The position numbers and the translations under genes were made by a program. Below the pieces are notes generated by a model that worked only from the letters and a program-made list of their open reading frames with translations, ran no database searches and was not told where the DNA came from. From the NCBI RefSeq assembly GCF_900215375.1, contig NZ_OBEF01000018.1, forward strand, positions 36,831 to 100,830: a DNA stretch of 64,000 nt, in the 5' to 3' direction. How positions within the stretch are numbered: position 1 is the first letter of the stretch; every line of letters begins with the position of its first letter. This document shows, piece after piece, positions 25,515 to 33,954 of this stretch. Origin of the DNA: Enterobacter sp. CC120223-11. GTDB taxonomy: Bacteria > Pseudomonadota > Gammaproteobacteria > Enterobacterales > Enterobacteriaceae.

Positions 25515-26234
25515 TTAAGCCTGGGCTAGGGTACGGCGCTGCCAGGCGCGGTTCAGACGGGTTTCCGCTTTGGTAAACGCCCGGTTCGACAGCAGCGTCA
25601 GCAGCAGATAGCAGCCACCGCCAATCAGGTAGAACAGGAAGTAGTCGCGGGTCGAACCGGCGGCAATCTGGCTCGCGCGCATCAGCTCGACGATGCCAGT
25701 CACCGACACCAGCGCAGAGTCCTTCAGGCTCATCTGCCAGACGTTCGACAATCCCGGCAAGGCGTAGCGAAAAATCTGCGGCAGCATCACGCGCTGGAGA
25801 ATGCGCCAGCGCGGCATGCCGATAGCCAGTGCCGCCTCCACTTCACCGGGAGATAACGCGAGGCGGGCCGCACGGTACACTTCTGCCTGGTAAGAAGCCG
25901 AAATCAGGCCAATCGCCAGCGCACCAATCAGAAACGGCGGCACTTCGATAAAGCCGTCGGCGCCAAACATCTGGCCAATCAGCGACACCAGCCCGGAGCC
26001 TCCGAAGTAAAACAGGTAGATGATCAGCAGCTCAGGGATGCCACGAAACACCACGGAGTAAGCCGCGCCCAGCCAGCGGGCCGGAGCGTGCGAAGAGAGC
26101 TTCGCGGAGGCAATAAAGCCACCGACCACCGCGCCCACCAGCAGCGCGGCAGCGGAGAGCAACAGCGTGGTCAGCGTGGCGCTGAGAATGAGTATTCCCC
26201 AGCCGTCGTCGCCAAGACTTAACAGATTCAGCAT
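25515..26234 (-). CDS. ABC transporter permease (HisQ/OccQ type)
   Basis: A 239 aa permease with about 5 membrane segments and the EAA loop EAALAIGMPRWRILQRVMLPQ. It is the second half of the channel, 12 bases after the binding-protein gene and 9 bases before the other permease. Confidence 0.9.
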   Translation of the reverse strand: MLNLLSLGDDGWGILILSATLTTLLLSAAALLVGAVVGGFIASAKLSSHAPARWLGAAYSVVFRGIPELLIIYLFYFGGSGLVSLIGQMFGADGFIEVPPFLIGALAIGLISASYQAEVYRAARLALSPGEVEAALAIGMPRWRILQRVMLPQIFRYALPGLSNVWQMSLKDSALVSVTGIVELMRASQIAAGSTRDYFLFYLIGGGCYLLLTLLSNRAFTKAETRLNRAWQRRTLAQA

Positions 26235-26246
26235 CAGAAACCTCGC

Positions 26247-27092
26247 TTATGGCGTGACGTCGGCTTTAAACCATTTTTCACTCAGCTTTTTCACCGTGCC
26301 GTCGGCGAGCGCGGCCTGGATTGCGGCGTCCAGTTTGGCCTTCAGATCAGCATCTGCCGGACGTACGCCCATGGCCTCGCCTTCGCCCCAGATGGGGCCT
26401 GCCAGTTGCGGACCGCTGAAGGTGAGATTGCTGTTTTCCGGGCGGGCGAGAGTGGAGTTGGCGAAGGTGATGTCGTCAAACACCGCGTCAATGCGTTCGG
26501 ACTGCAAATCCAGAATCGCATCGGCGGAGCTGTTATATTCGCGGATGTCCGCCACGTCCTTGAAGTACTTGTCGATAAATGGCGTGTAGACCGTACCCGA
26601 GGCAATGCCGATGGTTTTGCCCTTCAGCGCGGCCTTCAGCGGGGCGATAGCGGCCTGAATTTCTTTTTCGTCATCGTGCAGCTTGATGGCCGGCGCAGGC
26701 GGCAGCAGGTTGCCCTTCACGGTGATAAACGACGCAGGCGTGGCGGCGTAAGGCACGGTGAAACTGACCACTTTTTTGCGCTCTGGCGTGATGACAATCG
26801 CATCCATGATCACGTCATATTTGCCCGCGTTCAGCCCGGCAATCATTCCGTCCCAGTTCTGCACCACCAGCTTGCACTGAATGCCCATGCGCTTGCAGAG
26901 ATCGACCATCAGCTCTGGCTCAAAGCCGCTCAGCTTACCGCCCGGCAGCGTCAGGTTCCACGGCTCGTATCCGCCTTCGGTGGCGATAGTTATCGAACTC
27001 CACTCCTTCGCCTGCACGCCCGCGGCGCTCAGCAAGAGCCCTGAAAACAGAGTGGTCAGACAGATCCCGCGAAATGTGGTGCGCTGCTTCAT
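26247..27092 (-). CDS. periplasmic substrate-binding protein of the imidazole/betaine island
   Basis: A 281 aa solute-binding protein of the HisJ/OccT (SBP_bac_3) family. The signal peptide is about 28 residues, ending GVQA before KEWSSI. The family block ITIATEGGYEPWNLTLPGG and later FEPELMVDLCKRMG and YDVIMDAIVITPERKK are typical. It lacks the lysine/arginine subfamily's exact pocket, so the ligand cannot be read off; by context ergothioneine, hercynine or another histidine derivative. The start at 27092 has AGGAG 8 bases upstream, better than an ATG at 27161 in a longer frame that would cover the operator. Confidence 0.88.
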   Translation of the reverse strand: MKQRTTFRGICLTTLFSGLLLSAAGVQAKEWSSITIATEGGYEPWNLTLPGGKLSGFEPELMVDLCKRMGIQCKLVVQNWDGMIAGLNAGKYDVIMDAIVITPERKKVVSFTVPYAATPASFITVKGNLLPPAPAIKLHDDEKEIQAAIAPLKAALKGKTIGIASGTVYTPFIDKYFKDVADIREYNSSADAILDLQSERIDAVFDDITFANSTLARPENSNLTFSGPQLAGPIWGEGEAMGVRPADADLKAKLDAAIQAALADGTVKKLSEKWFKADVTP

Positions 27093-27301
27093 GATGATTC
27101 TCCTGATTTCATTAGCGTGTTTCATGCTGTGCGGCATGGCGTGCAACAAATGACAGAACATGTATATACAACCATTGACTTTCCATCACACTCGTCGAAT
27201 GATGGATTTGTGAGCCATGTTGTAAATAATTTGTAATCAAAATGAATCTCAAATGTGGCATTAAAACAGCTTAATGCGCAGGAAACCAGGGAGTTAGCCT
27301 C
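27093..27301. promoter_or_regulatory. divergent control region of the MIO-less lyase/hutU island
   Basis: The 209 bases between the divergent binding-protein and hutD genes hold a TGTATATACA palindrome (27161-27170), a possible plus-strand promoter TTGACT-17-AATGAT (27175-27203) and a weak -24/-12 (sigma-54-like) element TGGCAT...GC (27256-27271) ahead of hutD. This is the point from which both transcription units would be controlled. Confidence 0.5.
27161..27170. promoter_or_regulatory. HutC-like operator 1
   Basis: TGTATATACA is a perfect 10-base palindrome; on the minus strand it reads TTGTATATACA. HutC repressors (GntR family) of histidine-utilisation operons bind TTGTATA-N-TACAA-type sites. 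A second, related site precedes hutU. No hutC gene is in the window, so the regulator would act from elsewhere. Confidence 0.55.
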
Positions 27302-27844
27302 ATGATTGTCCCCTTCACTTTTGACTCACTGCCGGTGACTCGCTGGAAAAATGGCGGCGGCGAAACCCGCGAAATCATTAAGGTTCCCTCGCCCGATGCG
27401 CCGTTTTTGTGGCGTGCGAGCCTGGCAACCCTGAGCGCAGACGGCCCCTTTTCGCTGTTCGAGAGAGTGGATCGGGTTATTACGTTACTGGAAGGCGGCC
27501 CACTGTGGCTGCGCGGCGGTGAGATCAACCATCGGCTTGAGCGCTGGCAGCCATGGGCATTTGCCGGGGAATGGCCATTACGGTCTGAGGGCATTGCAGG
27601 AGAAGGTCTGGATTTCAATATCATGACCCAGCGCAACCGGGCATCGGCGCAGGTAGAGGTCATCCGTGAGTCGCACTGCCCCACTTCAGAAGGTGTGGCG
27701 TTTGTGCTTCAGGGCAGATGGGCGCTCGGCGGCCAACAGTGTGATGCACGAAGCGGAATGGCGTGGCAGAGCGCATCACCGGGCGAATTTTTGCCGCTAA
27801 CCGATGACGCATTGCTGCTCCTCACCGAAATCACCCTGTTTTAA
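27302..27844 (+). CDS. hutD: HutD/Ves-family cupin-like protein
   Basis: A 180 aa protein of the HutD/Ves family (bicupin fold): VTRWKNGGGETREI near the N-terminus, WRASLATLSADGPFSLFERVDR (quoted in part) and ITLLEGGPL are its hallmarks. HutD accompanies hut genes in many proteobacteria and has been proposed to limit or govern the pathway rather than catalyse a step. It starts the plus-strand unit and is followed by hutU after 138 bases that contain a second operator. Confidence 0.88.
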   Translation: MIVPFTFDSLPVTRWKNGGGETREIIKVPSPDAPFLWRASLATLSADGPFSLFERVDRVITLLEGGPLWLRGGEINHRLERWQPWAFAGEWPLRSEGIAGEGLDFNIMTQRNRASAQVEVIRESHCPTSEGVAFVLQGRWALGGQQCDARSGMAWQSASPGEFLPLTDDALLLLTEITLF

Positions 27845-27904
27845 CCTGCTGTTTATATTGCGGTTGATTATTTTGAATGTGATCAACCCGGCAATCTGAA
27901 TGAG

Positions 27905-27925
27905 CTTGTATAGACAAGACTATAC
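27905..27925. promoter_or_regulatory. HutC-like operator 2 upstream of hutU
   Basis: Two nested inverted repeats: CTTGT-ATAG-ACAAG (27905-27918) and GTATAG-ACAAGA-CTATAC (27908-27925), both with perfect arms. This closely fits HutC-type operators and stands about 60 bases before the hutU start, so hutU can be controlled separately from hutD. Confidence 0.65.
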
Positions 27926-27982
27926 ATCGCCGCTTTTATTGTTACATCTTCATAACAAACAACCGAATCAGGAAGCACTGCC

Positions 27983-29668
27983 ATGACCCTACCTCAGACG
28001 ACTGCTCTTTCCCGTACGGTACGCGCCCCGCACGGCGACAAGCTGCACTGCGCCAACTGGCTGATTGAAGCCGCTTACCGCATGATCCAGAACAACCTCG
28101 ACCCGGACGTGGCTGAACGTCCGGAAGATCTGGTGGTGTACGGCGGGATTGGTAAAGCCGCCCGCAACTGGGAATGCTTCGAACAGATCCTGCGTTCGCT
28201 GGAAGCGCTGCACCCGGAAGAGACGTTGGTTGTCCAGTCCGGAAAGCCGGTGGCGGTGTTCCGGACCCACGCCGACGCCCCACGCGTGCTGCTGGCAAAC
28301 TCCAACATTGTTCCGCACTGGGCCAACTGGGACCATTTCCACGAACTCGATAAGGCCGGGCTGATGATGTACGGCCAGATGACCGCGGGTTCGTGGATTT
28401 ACATCGGCGCGCAGGGCATCGTGCAGGGCACCTATGAAACCTTCGCTGAAGCAGGTCGTCAGCACTATAACGGCGATTTGAGCGGCAAGTGGATCCTCAC
28501 CGCGGGCCTGGGCGGCATGGGTGGGGCGCAGCCGCTGGCGGGCGTCCTGGCAGGTGCTTCGGTGCTGGCAATCGAGTGTCAGGAGTCGCGCATCGACTTC
28601 CGCATCCGCACCCGCTACGTCGACTACAAAGCGACGAATCTCGACCAGGCGCTGGCACTGATTGCTGATGCGACAGCGAAGAAAAAAGCCATTTCAGTAG
28701 GCCTGCTCGGCAACGCCGCAGAAATTTTTCCGGAGCTGGTGAAGCGTGCTCAGGCGGGCGGTATGCGTCCGGATATCGTCACCGATCAGACTTCCGCCCA
28801 TGACCCAATCAACGGCTACTTGCCCGCTGGCTGGAGCGTCACCCGCTGGCTGGACGAGCGTGAAACGCAGCCGAAAGCCGTCGAAAAAGCCGCCCGCGCG
28901 TCGATGGCGGTACACGTTCAGGCAATGCTCGACTTCCATCACATGGGCGTGCCGACCGTCGATTACGGCAACAACATCCGTCAGGTGGCGCTTGAGGAAG
29001 GCGTGAAAAACGCCTTTGATTTCCCAGGCTTTGTACCTGCCTACATTCGCCCGCTGTTCTGCGAGGGCAAAGGCCCGTTCCGCTGGGTTGCGCTCTCGGG
29101 GGACGAAGAGGATATCCATAAAACCGATGCCAAACTGAAAGAGCTGTTCCCTGACAACGCCCACCTGCACCGCTGGCTGGACATGGCGCAGGAGCGCATC
29201 GCCTTCCAGGGCTTACCGGCGCGTATTTGCTGGCTGGGCCTCGGCGAGCGTCATCTGGCGGGGCTGGCCTTTAACGAAATGGTGCGCAATGGCGAGCTGA
29301 AAGCGCCAATTGTAATTGGACGTGACCACCTCGACTGCGGTTCCGTCGCCTCGCCTAACCGTGAAACCGAATCGATGCGCGATGGCTCGGATGCGGTTTC
29401 CGACTGGCCGCTGTTAAACGCCCTGCTCAACACCGCTGGCGGCGCGACCTGGGTCAGCCTGCACCACGGCGGAGGCGTCGGGATGGGCTTCTCGCAGCAT
29501 GCCGGGGTCGTCATCGTCTGCGACGGCACGCCGGAAGCCGACAAACGCCTGGCCCGCGTGCTGTGGAACGACCCGGCGACGGGCGTGATGCGCCACGCCG
29601 ATGCAGGGTACGAGCAGGCCATTGAGTGTGCGAAAAAGCATGAGCTTAACCTGCCGATGATGCGTTAA
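27983..29668 (+). CDS. hutU: urocanate hydratase (urocanase) homologue
   Basis: A 561 aa urocanase-family protein of normal length. NAD+-binding region [13 protein letters not shown], the GLPARICW block with the family Cys, the [18 protein letters not shown] stretch and [18 protein letters not shown] are intact, so it should be an active hydratase. Some segments differ from enteric HutU as I recall it ([24 protein letters not shown]), leaving open whether it hydrates urocanate or thiourocanate. It is not accompanied by hutI or hutG, unlike a regular hut operon. If the MIO-less lyase forms thiourocanate or urocanate, this would be the next enzyme. Confidence 0.88.
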   Translation: MTLPQTTALSRTVRAPHGDKLHCANWLIEAAYRMIQNNLDPDVAERPEDLVVYGGIGKAARNWECFEQILRSLEALHPEETLVVQSGKPVAVFRTHADAPRVLLANSNIVPHWANWDHFHELDKAGLMMYGQMTAGSWIYIGAQGIVQGTYETFAEAGRQHYNGDLSGKWILTAGLGGMGGAQPLAGVLAGASVLAIECQESRIDFRIRTRYVDYKATNLDQALALIADATAKKKAISVGLLGNAAEIFPELVKRAQAGGMRPDIVTDQTSAHDPINGYLPAGWSVTRWLDERETQPKAVEKAARASMAVHVQAMLDFHHMGVPTVDYGNNIRQVALEEGVKNAFDFPGFVPAYIRPLFCEGKGPFRWVALSGDEEDIHKTDAKLKELFPDNAHLHRWLDMAQERIAFQGLPARICWLGLGERHLAGLAFNEMVRNGELKAPIVIGRDHLDCGSVASPNRETESMRDGSDAVSDWPLLNALLNTAGGATWVSLHHGGGVGMGFSQHAGVVIVCDGTPEADKRLARVLWNDPATGVMRHADAGYEQAIECAKKHELNLPMMR

Positions 29669-29674
29669 GGGGAA

Positions 29675-29760
29675 TGTTGCCGGGTGGCGCTGTCGCTTAC
29701 CCGGCCTACAAACGGCAAACCCCGTAGGCCCGGTAAGGCGCAGCCGCCACCGGGCACTCA
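29675..29760. repeat. REP pair (BIME) after hutU
   Basis: Two inverted REP palindromes: TTGCCGGGTGGCGCTGTCGC with CCCGGCCTAC, then GTAGGCCCGGTAAGGCGCAG with CCGCCACCGGGC. They lie between the convergent hutU and the multidomain protein gene. Confidence 0.85.
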
Positions 29761-29772
29761 CCACCCGGCAAA

Positions 29773-31434
29773 TCACGCATGGATCCAGAACGCCGCCTCG
29801 GCAAACTGGGCGCCCTTCCACCAGTCGGGATTGCCCCGCCCGTAGCGAAAATTCACCGCTCCCGCCTGGCTTTGCAGCGCCAGCGTCACCGCCCCGGAGG
29901 CATTCCGCTGCGCCGTTTCCGCATCGGTTTCCGGCACTACCATCACAATGTGACCCGAGCGCCCCTCCTCACGCCGCCGCGCGACGATAATCCCCACGCC
30001 GCCCAGATTGGCATGCTGCTGAAGCTCGTCGAGCGACGCTGCCCGCTGCCAGCCGAAGGATTCACCATAATCCCGCAGCCAGCGGAACAGATCGTTGGCA
30101 CGCACTTCGTCCACCGTATTGCCGAGCAGCGGGGCAACGTTCTGGCCTTTGCTGAGGCTGAGCAGCGCATTCGCCGTCCACCACACGCGCGGCAGGTAAA
30201 CGCCCGCCCGAGCGCAGTAATCATGCGCGTAGATATTGCAGAAGGTGAGCCCGTCCCGTGGCGCATAGCGATGATACGCCGGGTTATCAACGGCCAGCCA
30301 GGCGATGATTTTGCCAAGAGATTCCCGCAGCTCCGCGGGCGTATCTCCGCTGCGTGAAGGCATATTGGCCTCATTCAGTGAACGCGCAGTGGCTATTCCG
30401 GTGCGCCTGGTGAGCGTGTCGAGGAGCTTCAGATGCGCTTCGGGTAATTTCCCCGCCTGCCGGGCTGCCTGCGGCGCGTCTCCTGCATCAGGCTTCAGGA
30501 ACTTCGCCGCCGCATAGCCGTGAAACAGGTTGCCGCCGAGCATCACCTCAATTTCAATAAAGCCGTTGGTGACCTGACCGCTGACCGCCCGCACTGCCTG
30601 ACCGTCGGGCATCGTGGCAATCACGTTCGCTTCAGGCGGCGTGCTGAGCACTGGCGCGCTGCGCAGCCGCAAAGGCAGGCTGTCGACGTCCACGCGCAGC
30701 TTCGGCCCGGTTGCCGTTACCGCCGCCGAAAGCAGCATCGTCACCGGACCTGGCGGCGCCGCGCCGCCTACGCTGCGGGCCATCGCCAGGTAATCCCGGA
30801 TGGCCTCGCCGTAATATTTCCCGCCGGACTGATAGCCCTGCTTCAGACCCAGCTCCGGCCTGAATCCACCGGTGTTGTAGCAGATAGCCACCTGGCAAAA
30901 TTGCAGGTCGCTGAGGGAGGTTTGCTTATTCAACCGCTGCGAAACCAGCGCTTTTTTCAGTTCGCCGAGGGCGCGATTCAGCGTGTTTTCGAAAATTTCA
31001 TACTCGCGATTGAGGAAGTAGTTCGGGTCCACAGCGAAAAACTGCAGGTCATACTGAAACATGCCAAAGCCGTGGCAAAACTTATTCGGCTTATCAAACG
31101 CGAAGGCGTAGCCCGGCACGTATTTCGCCATGCCAAGCAGGGCGTTACGCGCAATCTCAAACATGGCATCACCCTTCTGCACCTTCAGCAGCGAAGTTTT
31201 GGTCTGCGGAAACGCCTTACGCCCTTTGTCGGCGTCCAGCGTATCGCCGCAGCACAACGCAACGATTTTATCGGCCGCAAGCCCCTTGTGGCGCATAGCG
31301 CTCCACAGCTCGCCCGTCTCCTGGCAGGCGACGGCGGTCAGCATATCCACATCGAAAACCGACCCGACGGTGGCCGCCTGGATTCGCGACCCGAAGTTGT
31401 CTTTAAACCAGCGAATATCGTCTTTGCTCGCCAT
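29773..31434 (-). CDS. multidomain protein: lysozyme-like, SH3-like and papain-like parts
   Basis: A 553 aa protein I do not recognise. Residues about 1-200 look like a lysozyme/transglycosylase-type helical domain (DVDMLTAVACQETGELW with a possible catalytic Glu, then HGFGMFQYDLQFF and VAICYNTGGF). About 240-325 resembles an SH3b domain (LRVDVDSLPLRLRSAP, GNLFHGYAAAKFLKP). The C-terminal 180 residues have a Cys (GLTFCNIYAHDYC) and a later His (SGHIVMVVPE), in the order of a CHAP/NlpC-like amidase. There is no signal peptide, so it is cytoplasmic unless exported by a dedicated system. Start 31434 is the best of several; longer frames have no ribosome site. A peptidoglycan-targeting role is inference. 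Confidence 0.55.
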   Translation of the reverse strand: MASKDDIRWFKDNFGSRIQAATVGSVFDVDMLTAVACQETGELWSAMRHKGLAADKIVALCCGDTLDADKGRKAFPQTKTSLLKVQKGDAMFEIARNALLGMAKYVPGYAFAFDKPNKFCHGFGMFQYDLQFFAVDPNYFLNREYEIFENTLNRALGELKKALVSQRLNKQTSLSDLQFCQVAICYNTGGFRPELGLKQGYQSGGKYYGEAIRDYLAMARSVGGAAPPGPVTMLLSAAVTATGPKLRVDVDSLPLRLRSAPVLSTPPEANVIATMPDGQAVRAVSGQVTNGFIEIEVMLGGNLFHGYAAAKFLKPDAGDAPQAARQAGKLPEAHLKLLDTLTRRTGIATARSLNEANMPSRSGDTPAELRESLGKIIAWLAVDNPAYHRYAPRDGLTFCNIYAHDYCARAGVYLPRVWWTANALLSLSKGQNVAPLLGNTVDEVRANDLFRWLRDYGESFGWQRAASLDELQQHANLGGVGIIVARRREEGRSGHIVMVVPETDAETAQRNASGAVTLALQSQAGAVNFRYGRGNPDWWKGAQFAEAAFWIHA

Positions 31435-31532
31435 GTACACCCCCGCCGTTTGCATTCCGAAAAGCATAGCGAGGAGCGGCCATCGGCACTTCGTAAGAAA
31501 GGGTGAAACTGGCCCGGGGTTGAACGACAGGC

Positions 31533-31559
31533 AAAAAAAATCCACGCCGCAGCGTGGAT
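31533..31559 (-). terminator. intrinsic terminator of dbpA
   Basis: On the minus strand, ATCCACGC-TGCG-GCGTGGAT followed by eight T residues, 20 bases past the dbpA stop. A strong terminator. Confidence 0.92.
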
Positions 31560-31578
31560 CTTTTACCGGGATGGCGTG

Positions 31579-32952
31579 TTATTTAAACAGCCGTACCTTC
31601 ACCGATTTGCCTTTGATTTTGCCCTGCTGAAGCTGCTTCCACGCATGGCGGGCGACGCTCTGTTTCACCGCCACAAAAGCATGAATCGGATGAATGTCGA
31701 TTTTACCGATGTCGGCTCCGTCGAGGCCCATGTCACCGGTCAACGCGCCCAGAATATCGCCCGGACGCATTTTCGCTTTTTTACCGCCGTCGATGCACAG
31801 CGTGGCCATGACGGCTTCCAGCGGAGCAACGGTAATGCCCGTTGGCGGCTGCTGCCACTCCACCTTCATGTTCAGCATCTCTTCGAGCACGGCGGCACGC
31901 TGGCCCTCTTCCGGCGAGCAGAAGCTGATAGCGAGCCCGCTCTGCCCGGCACGTGCGGTACGCCCGATGCGGTGAACGTGCACCTCCGGGTCCCACGCCA
32001 GTTCGAAGTTGATCACCATCTCCAGCGCCTTGATATCGAGCCCACGTGCGGCCACGTCCGTTGCCACCAGCACGCGGCTGCTGCCGTTGGCGAACTGGAC
32101 CAGGGTCTGGTCGCGGTCTCGCTGCTCCATGTCGCCGTGCAGCGCCAGTACGCTCTGTTTGCTTTCGGACAGCGCATCGCAAACGGCCTGACAATCCTTT
32201 TTGGTGTTACAGAACACCACGCAGGACGCGGGCTGATGCTTGCTCAGCAGCTGCTGCAGCAGACGAATTTTGCCATTGCGGGACACTTCATAAAACTGCT
32301 GTTCCACCGCCGGAAGTTCGTCGACGGTGTCGATTTCTACGGTCACCGGGTCGCGCTGGAAACGGGTGCTGATGGCGGCAATCGCCTTCGGCCACGTAGC
32401 AGAGAACAGCAAAGTCTGGCGCTTAGCTGGCGCGTGGCTCAGCACTTCGTCGATGGCGTCGGAGAAACCCATGTCCAGCATACGGTCGGCTTCATCCAGC
32501 ACCAGGGTTTGCAAGGCTTCGAGGCTGACGGTCTCTTTTTTCAGGTGATCGAGCAGGCGGCCAGGCGTGGCAACGATGATATGCGGGGCGTGGATCAGCG
32601 AGTCGCGCTGCACGCTAAACGGCAGGCCGCCGCAGAGAGTCAGCACCTTAATATTCGGCATGTAGCGTGCCAGACGGCGCAGCTCTTTTGCGACCTGATC
32701 GGCCAGCTCACGGGTCGGGCAGAGGATCAGCGACTGGGTAATAAACTGGCTGGCGTCAATGTGTTGCAGCAGGCCGAGGCCGAACGCGGCGGTTTTGCCG
32801 CTGCCGGTTTTCGCCTGCGCGCGGACGTCTTTCCCCGCAAGAATGGCCGGTAACGCCGCCGCCTGCACCGGGGTCATGGTGAGATAGCCCAGTTCGGTGA
32901 GGTTGTTCAGTTGTTCATCAGGCAGCGCGTTAAGTTCAGCAAAAGAGGTCAC
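31579..32952 (-). CDS. dbpA: ATP-dependent RNA helicase DbpA
   Basis: DEAD-box helicase for 50S ribosomal subunit assembly, recognising hairpin 92 of 23S rRNA. The length of 457 aa equals E. coli DbpA. Motifs in order: Q motif (TMTPVQ), Walker A AKTGSGKT, PTRELA, TPGR, DEAD (VLDEADRML), SAT, HGDMEQRDRD, ATDVAARGLD and HRIGRTARAG. The C-terminal about 75 residues form the DbpA RNA-recognition domain (MRPGDILGALTGDMGLDGADIG, cited in part). It is a single-gene unit. Confidence 0.97.
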   Translation of the reverse strand: MTSFAELNALPDEQLNNLTELGYLTMTPVQAAALPAILAGKDVRAQAKTGSGKTAAFGLGLLQHIDASQFITQSLILCPTRELADQVAKELRRLARYMPNIKVLTLCGGLPFSVQRDSLIHAPHIIVATPGRLLDHLKKETVSLEALQTLVLDEADRMLDMGFSDAIDEVLSHAPAKRQTLLFSATWPKAIAAISTRFQRDPVTVEIDTVDELPAVEQQFYEVSRNGKIRLLQQLLSKHQPASCVVFCNTKKDCQAVCDALSESKQSVLALHGDMEQRDRDQTLVQFANGSSRVLVATDVAARGLDIKALEMVINFELAWDPEVHVHRIGRTARAGQSGLAISFCSPEEGQRAAVLEEMLNMKVEWQQPPTGITVAPLEAVMATLCIDGGKKAKMRPGDILGALTGDMGLDGADIGKIDIHPIHAFVAVKQSVARHAWKQLQQGKIKGKSVKVRLFK

Positions 32953-33283
32953 GGTCAGTATTCCGGTAAATGCATCGGTATCAGCCAGCGGCTGACGTTC
33001 AGGGCGTAATCATACCATTGCCCGGCGAGATGGCGGGATTTTTCACGTCACCGCCGCCTGGTTCACAGTTCAGCAGGCATTTATTTGATGTGAAAATGCT
33101 CTTTGCATCAAAATTATTGCAGCATGGGACTGACAATTTGCCCCTTCTCACAGAATGGTCTTTCGCGCCGGGCAGGATGCAATTTATTCGTCGCAGGACG
33201 CAAAATCTCTTCGCTGTTCGTCGCCGTTTGCCTCTTTATACTCCCTCTTAGTTACCGCTTCACTCAACCTAAGGACAGCCACT
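32953..33283. other. intergenic region between dbpA and the biuret-hydrolase-like gene
   Basis: No gene is seen in these 331 bases, which must hold divergent promoters. TATACT (33237-33242) is a plausible -10 for the plus-strand operon, but no good -35 matches it. An in-frame ATG at 33155 would extend the downstream gene by 43 residues that resemble no family member. Confidence 0.4.
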
Positions 33284-33949
33284 ATGACACAGCATCAATT
33301 TCAGGCCGAGCCGTTCGCTCTGCCGTTTGACCCTGCCAGCACGGCGCTGGTGATGATTGATATGCAGCGTGATTTCGTCGAGCCAGGCGGCTTTGGCGAG
33401 GCGCTCGGCAACGATGTTTCGTTCGTTCGCACCGCCATTGCGCCATGCAAGCTGGTGCTGGAAAAGGCCCGCGAAAAAGGCCTGCTGATTATCCACACCC
33501 GCGAAGGCCATCGTCCCGATCTGAGCGACTGCCCGGCAGCGAAATTGACCCGTGGTGGCCAGACGTTTATCGGCGAGAAAGGCCCAATGGGGCGTATCCT
33601 GGTGCGCGGTGAACAGGGTCACGACATCATTCCTGAGCTCTACCCGATTGCCGGTGAGCCGGTTATCGACAAGCCGGGCAAGGGTGCGTTCTATCAGACC
33701 GACCTGCACCTGATCCTGCAAAACCACAACATCAAAACGCTGATCGTCTGCGGCGTGACCACCGAAGTGTGTGTCAATACCACCGTGCGTGAAGCCAACG
33801 ACCGCGGCTACGAATGCATCATCCCGCAGGACTGCGTCGGCTCCTACTTCCCGGAATTCCAGAAATACGCGCTGGAGATGATCAAAGCCCAGGGCGCAAT
33901 CTTCGGCTGGGTCAGCAACGCCGACGCCATCATCGCCGGGCTGAAGTAA
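33284..33949 (+). CDS. cysteine hydrolase, biuret amidohydrolase-like
   Basis: A 221 aa isochorismatase-fold amidohydrolase with the Asp26-Lys133-Cys163 triad (MIDMQRDF, DKPGKGAF, TTEVCVNTT). Blocks such as IIHTREGHRPDL, IIPELYPI and REANDRGYECI are those of biuret hydrolase (BiuH), which releases ammonia from biuret to give allophanate. RutB and related ureide hydrolases are the alternatives. The start at 33284 has AAGGA upstream and gives the canonical N-terminus. It opens an operon with carbamoyltransferase and carbamate kinase genes, so it probably produces the carbamoylated substrate for them. Confidence 0.82.
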   Translation: MTQHQFQAEPFALPFDPASTALVMIDMQRDFVEPGGFGEALGNDVSFVRTAIAPCKLVLEKAREKGLLIIHTREGHRPDLSDCPAAKLTRGGQTFIGEKGPMGRILVRGEQGHDIIPELYPIAGEPVIDKPGKGAFYQTDLHLILQNHNIKTLIVCGVTTEVCVNTTVREANDRGYECIIPQDCVGSYFPEFQKYALEMIKAQGAIFGWVSNADAIIAGLK

Positions 33950-33954
33950 GCGCT

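Noticed and set aside
30520..31506. 328-codon open frame opposite the multidomain protein gene
   Set aside because: His/Arg-rich shadow sequence without family features or ribosome site.
31576..32853. 425-codon open frame opposite dbpA
   Set aside because: A shadow of dbpA in GC-rich DNA; no family features, and dbpA is certain.
33125..33141. Sigma-54 promoter before the biuret-hydrolase-like gene
   Set aside because: The GG and GC elements are 11 or 12 bases apart instead of 10.
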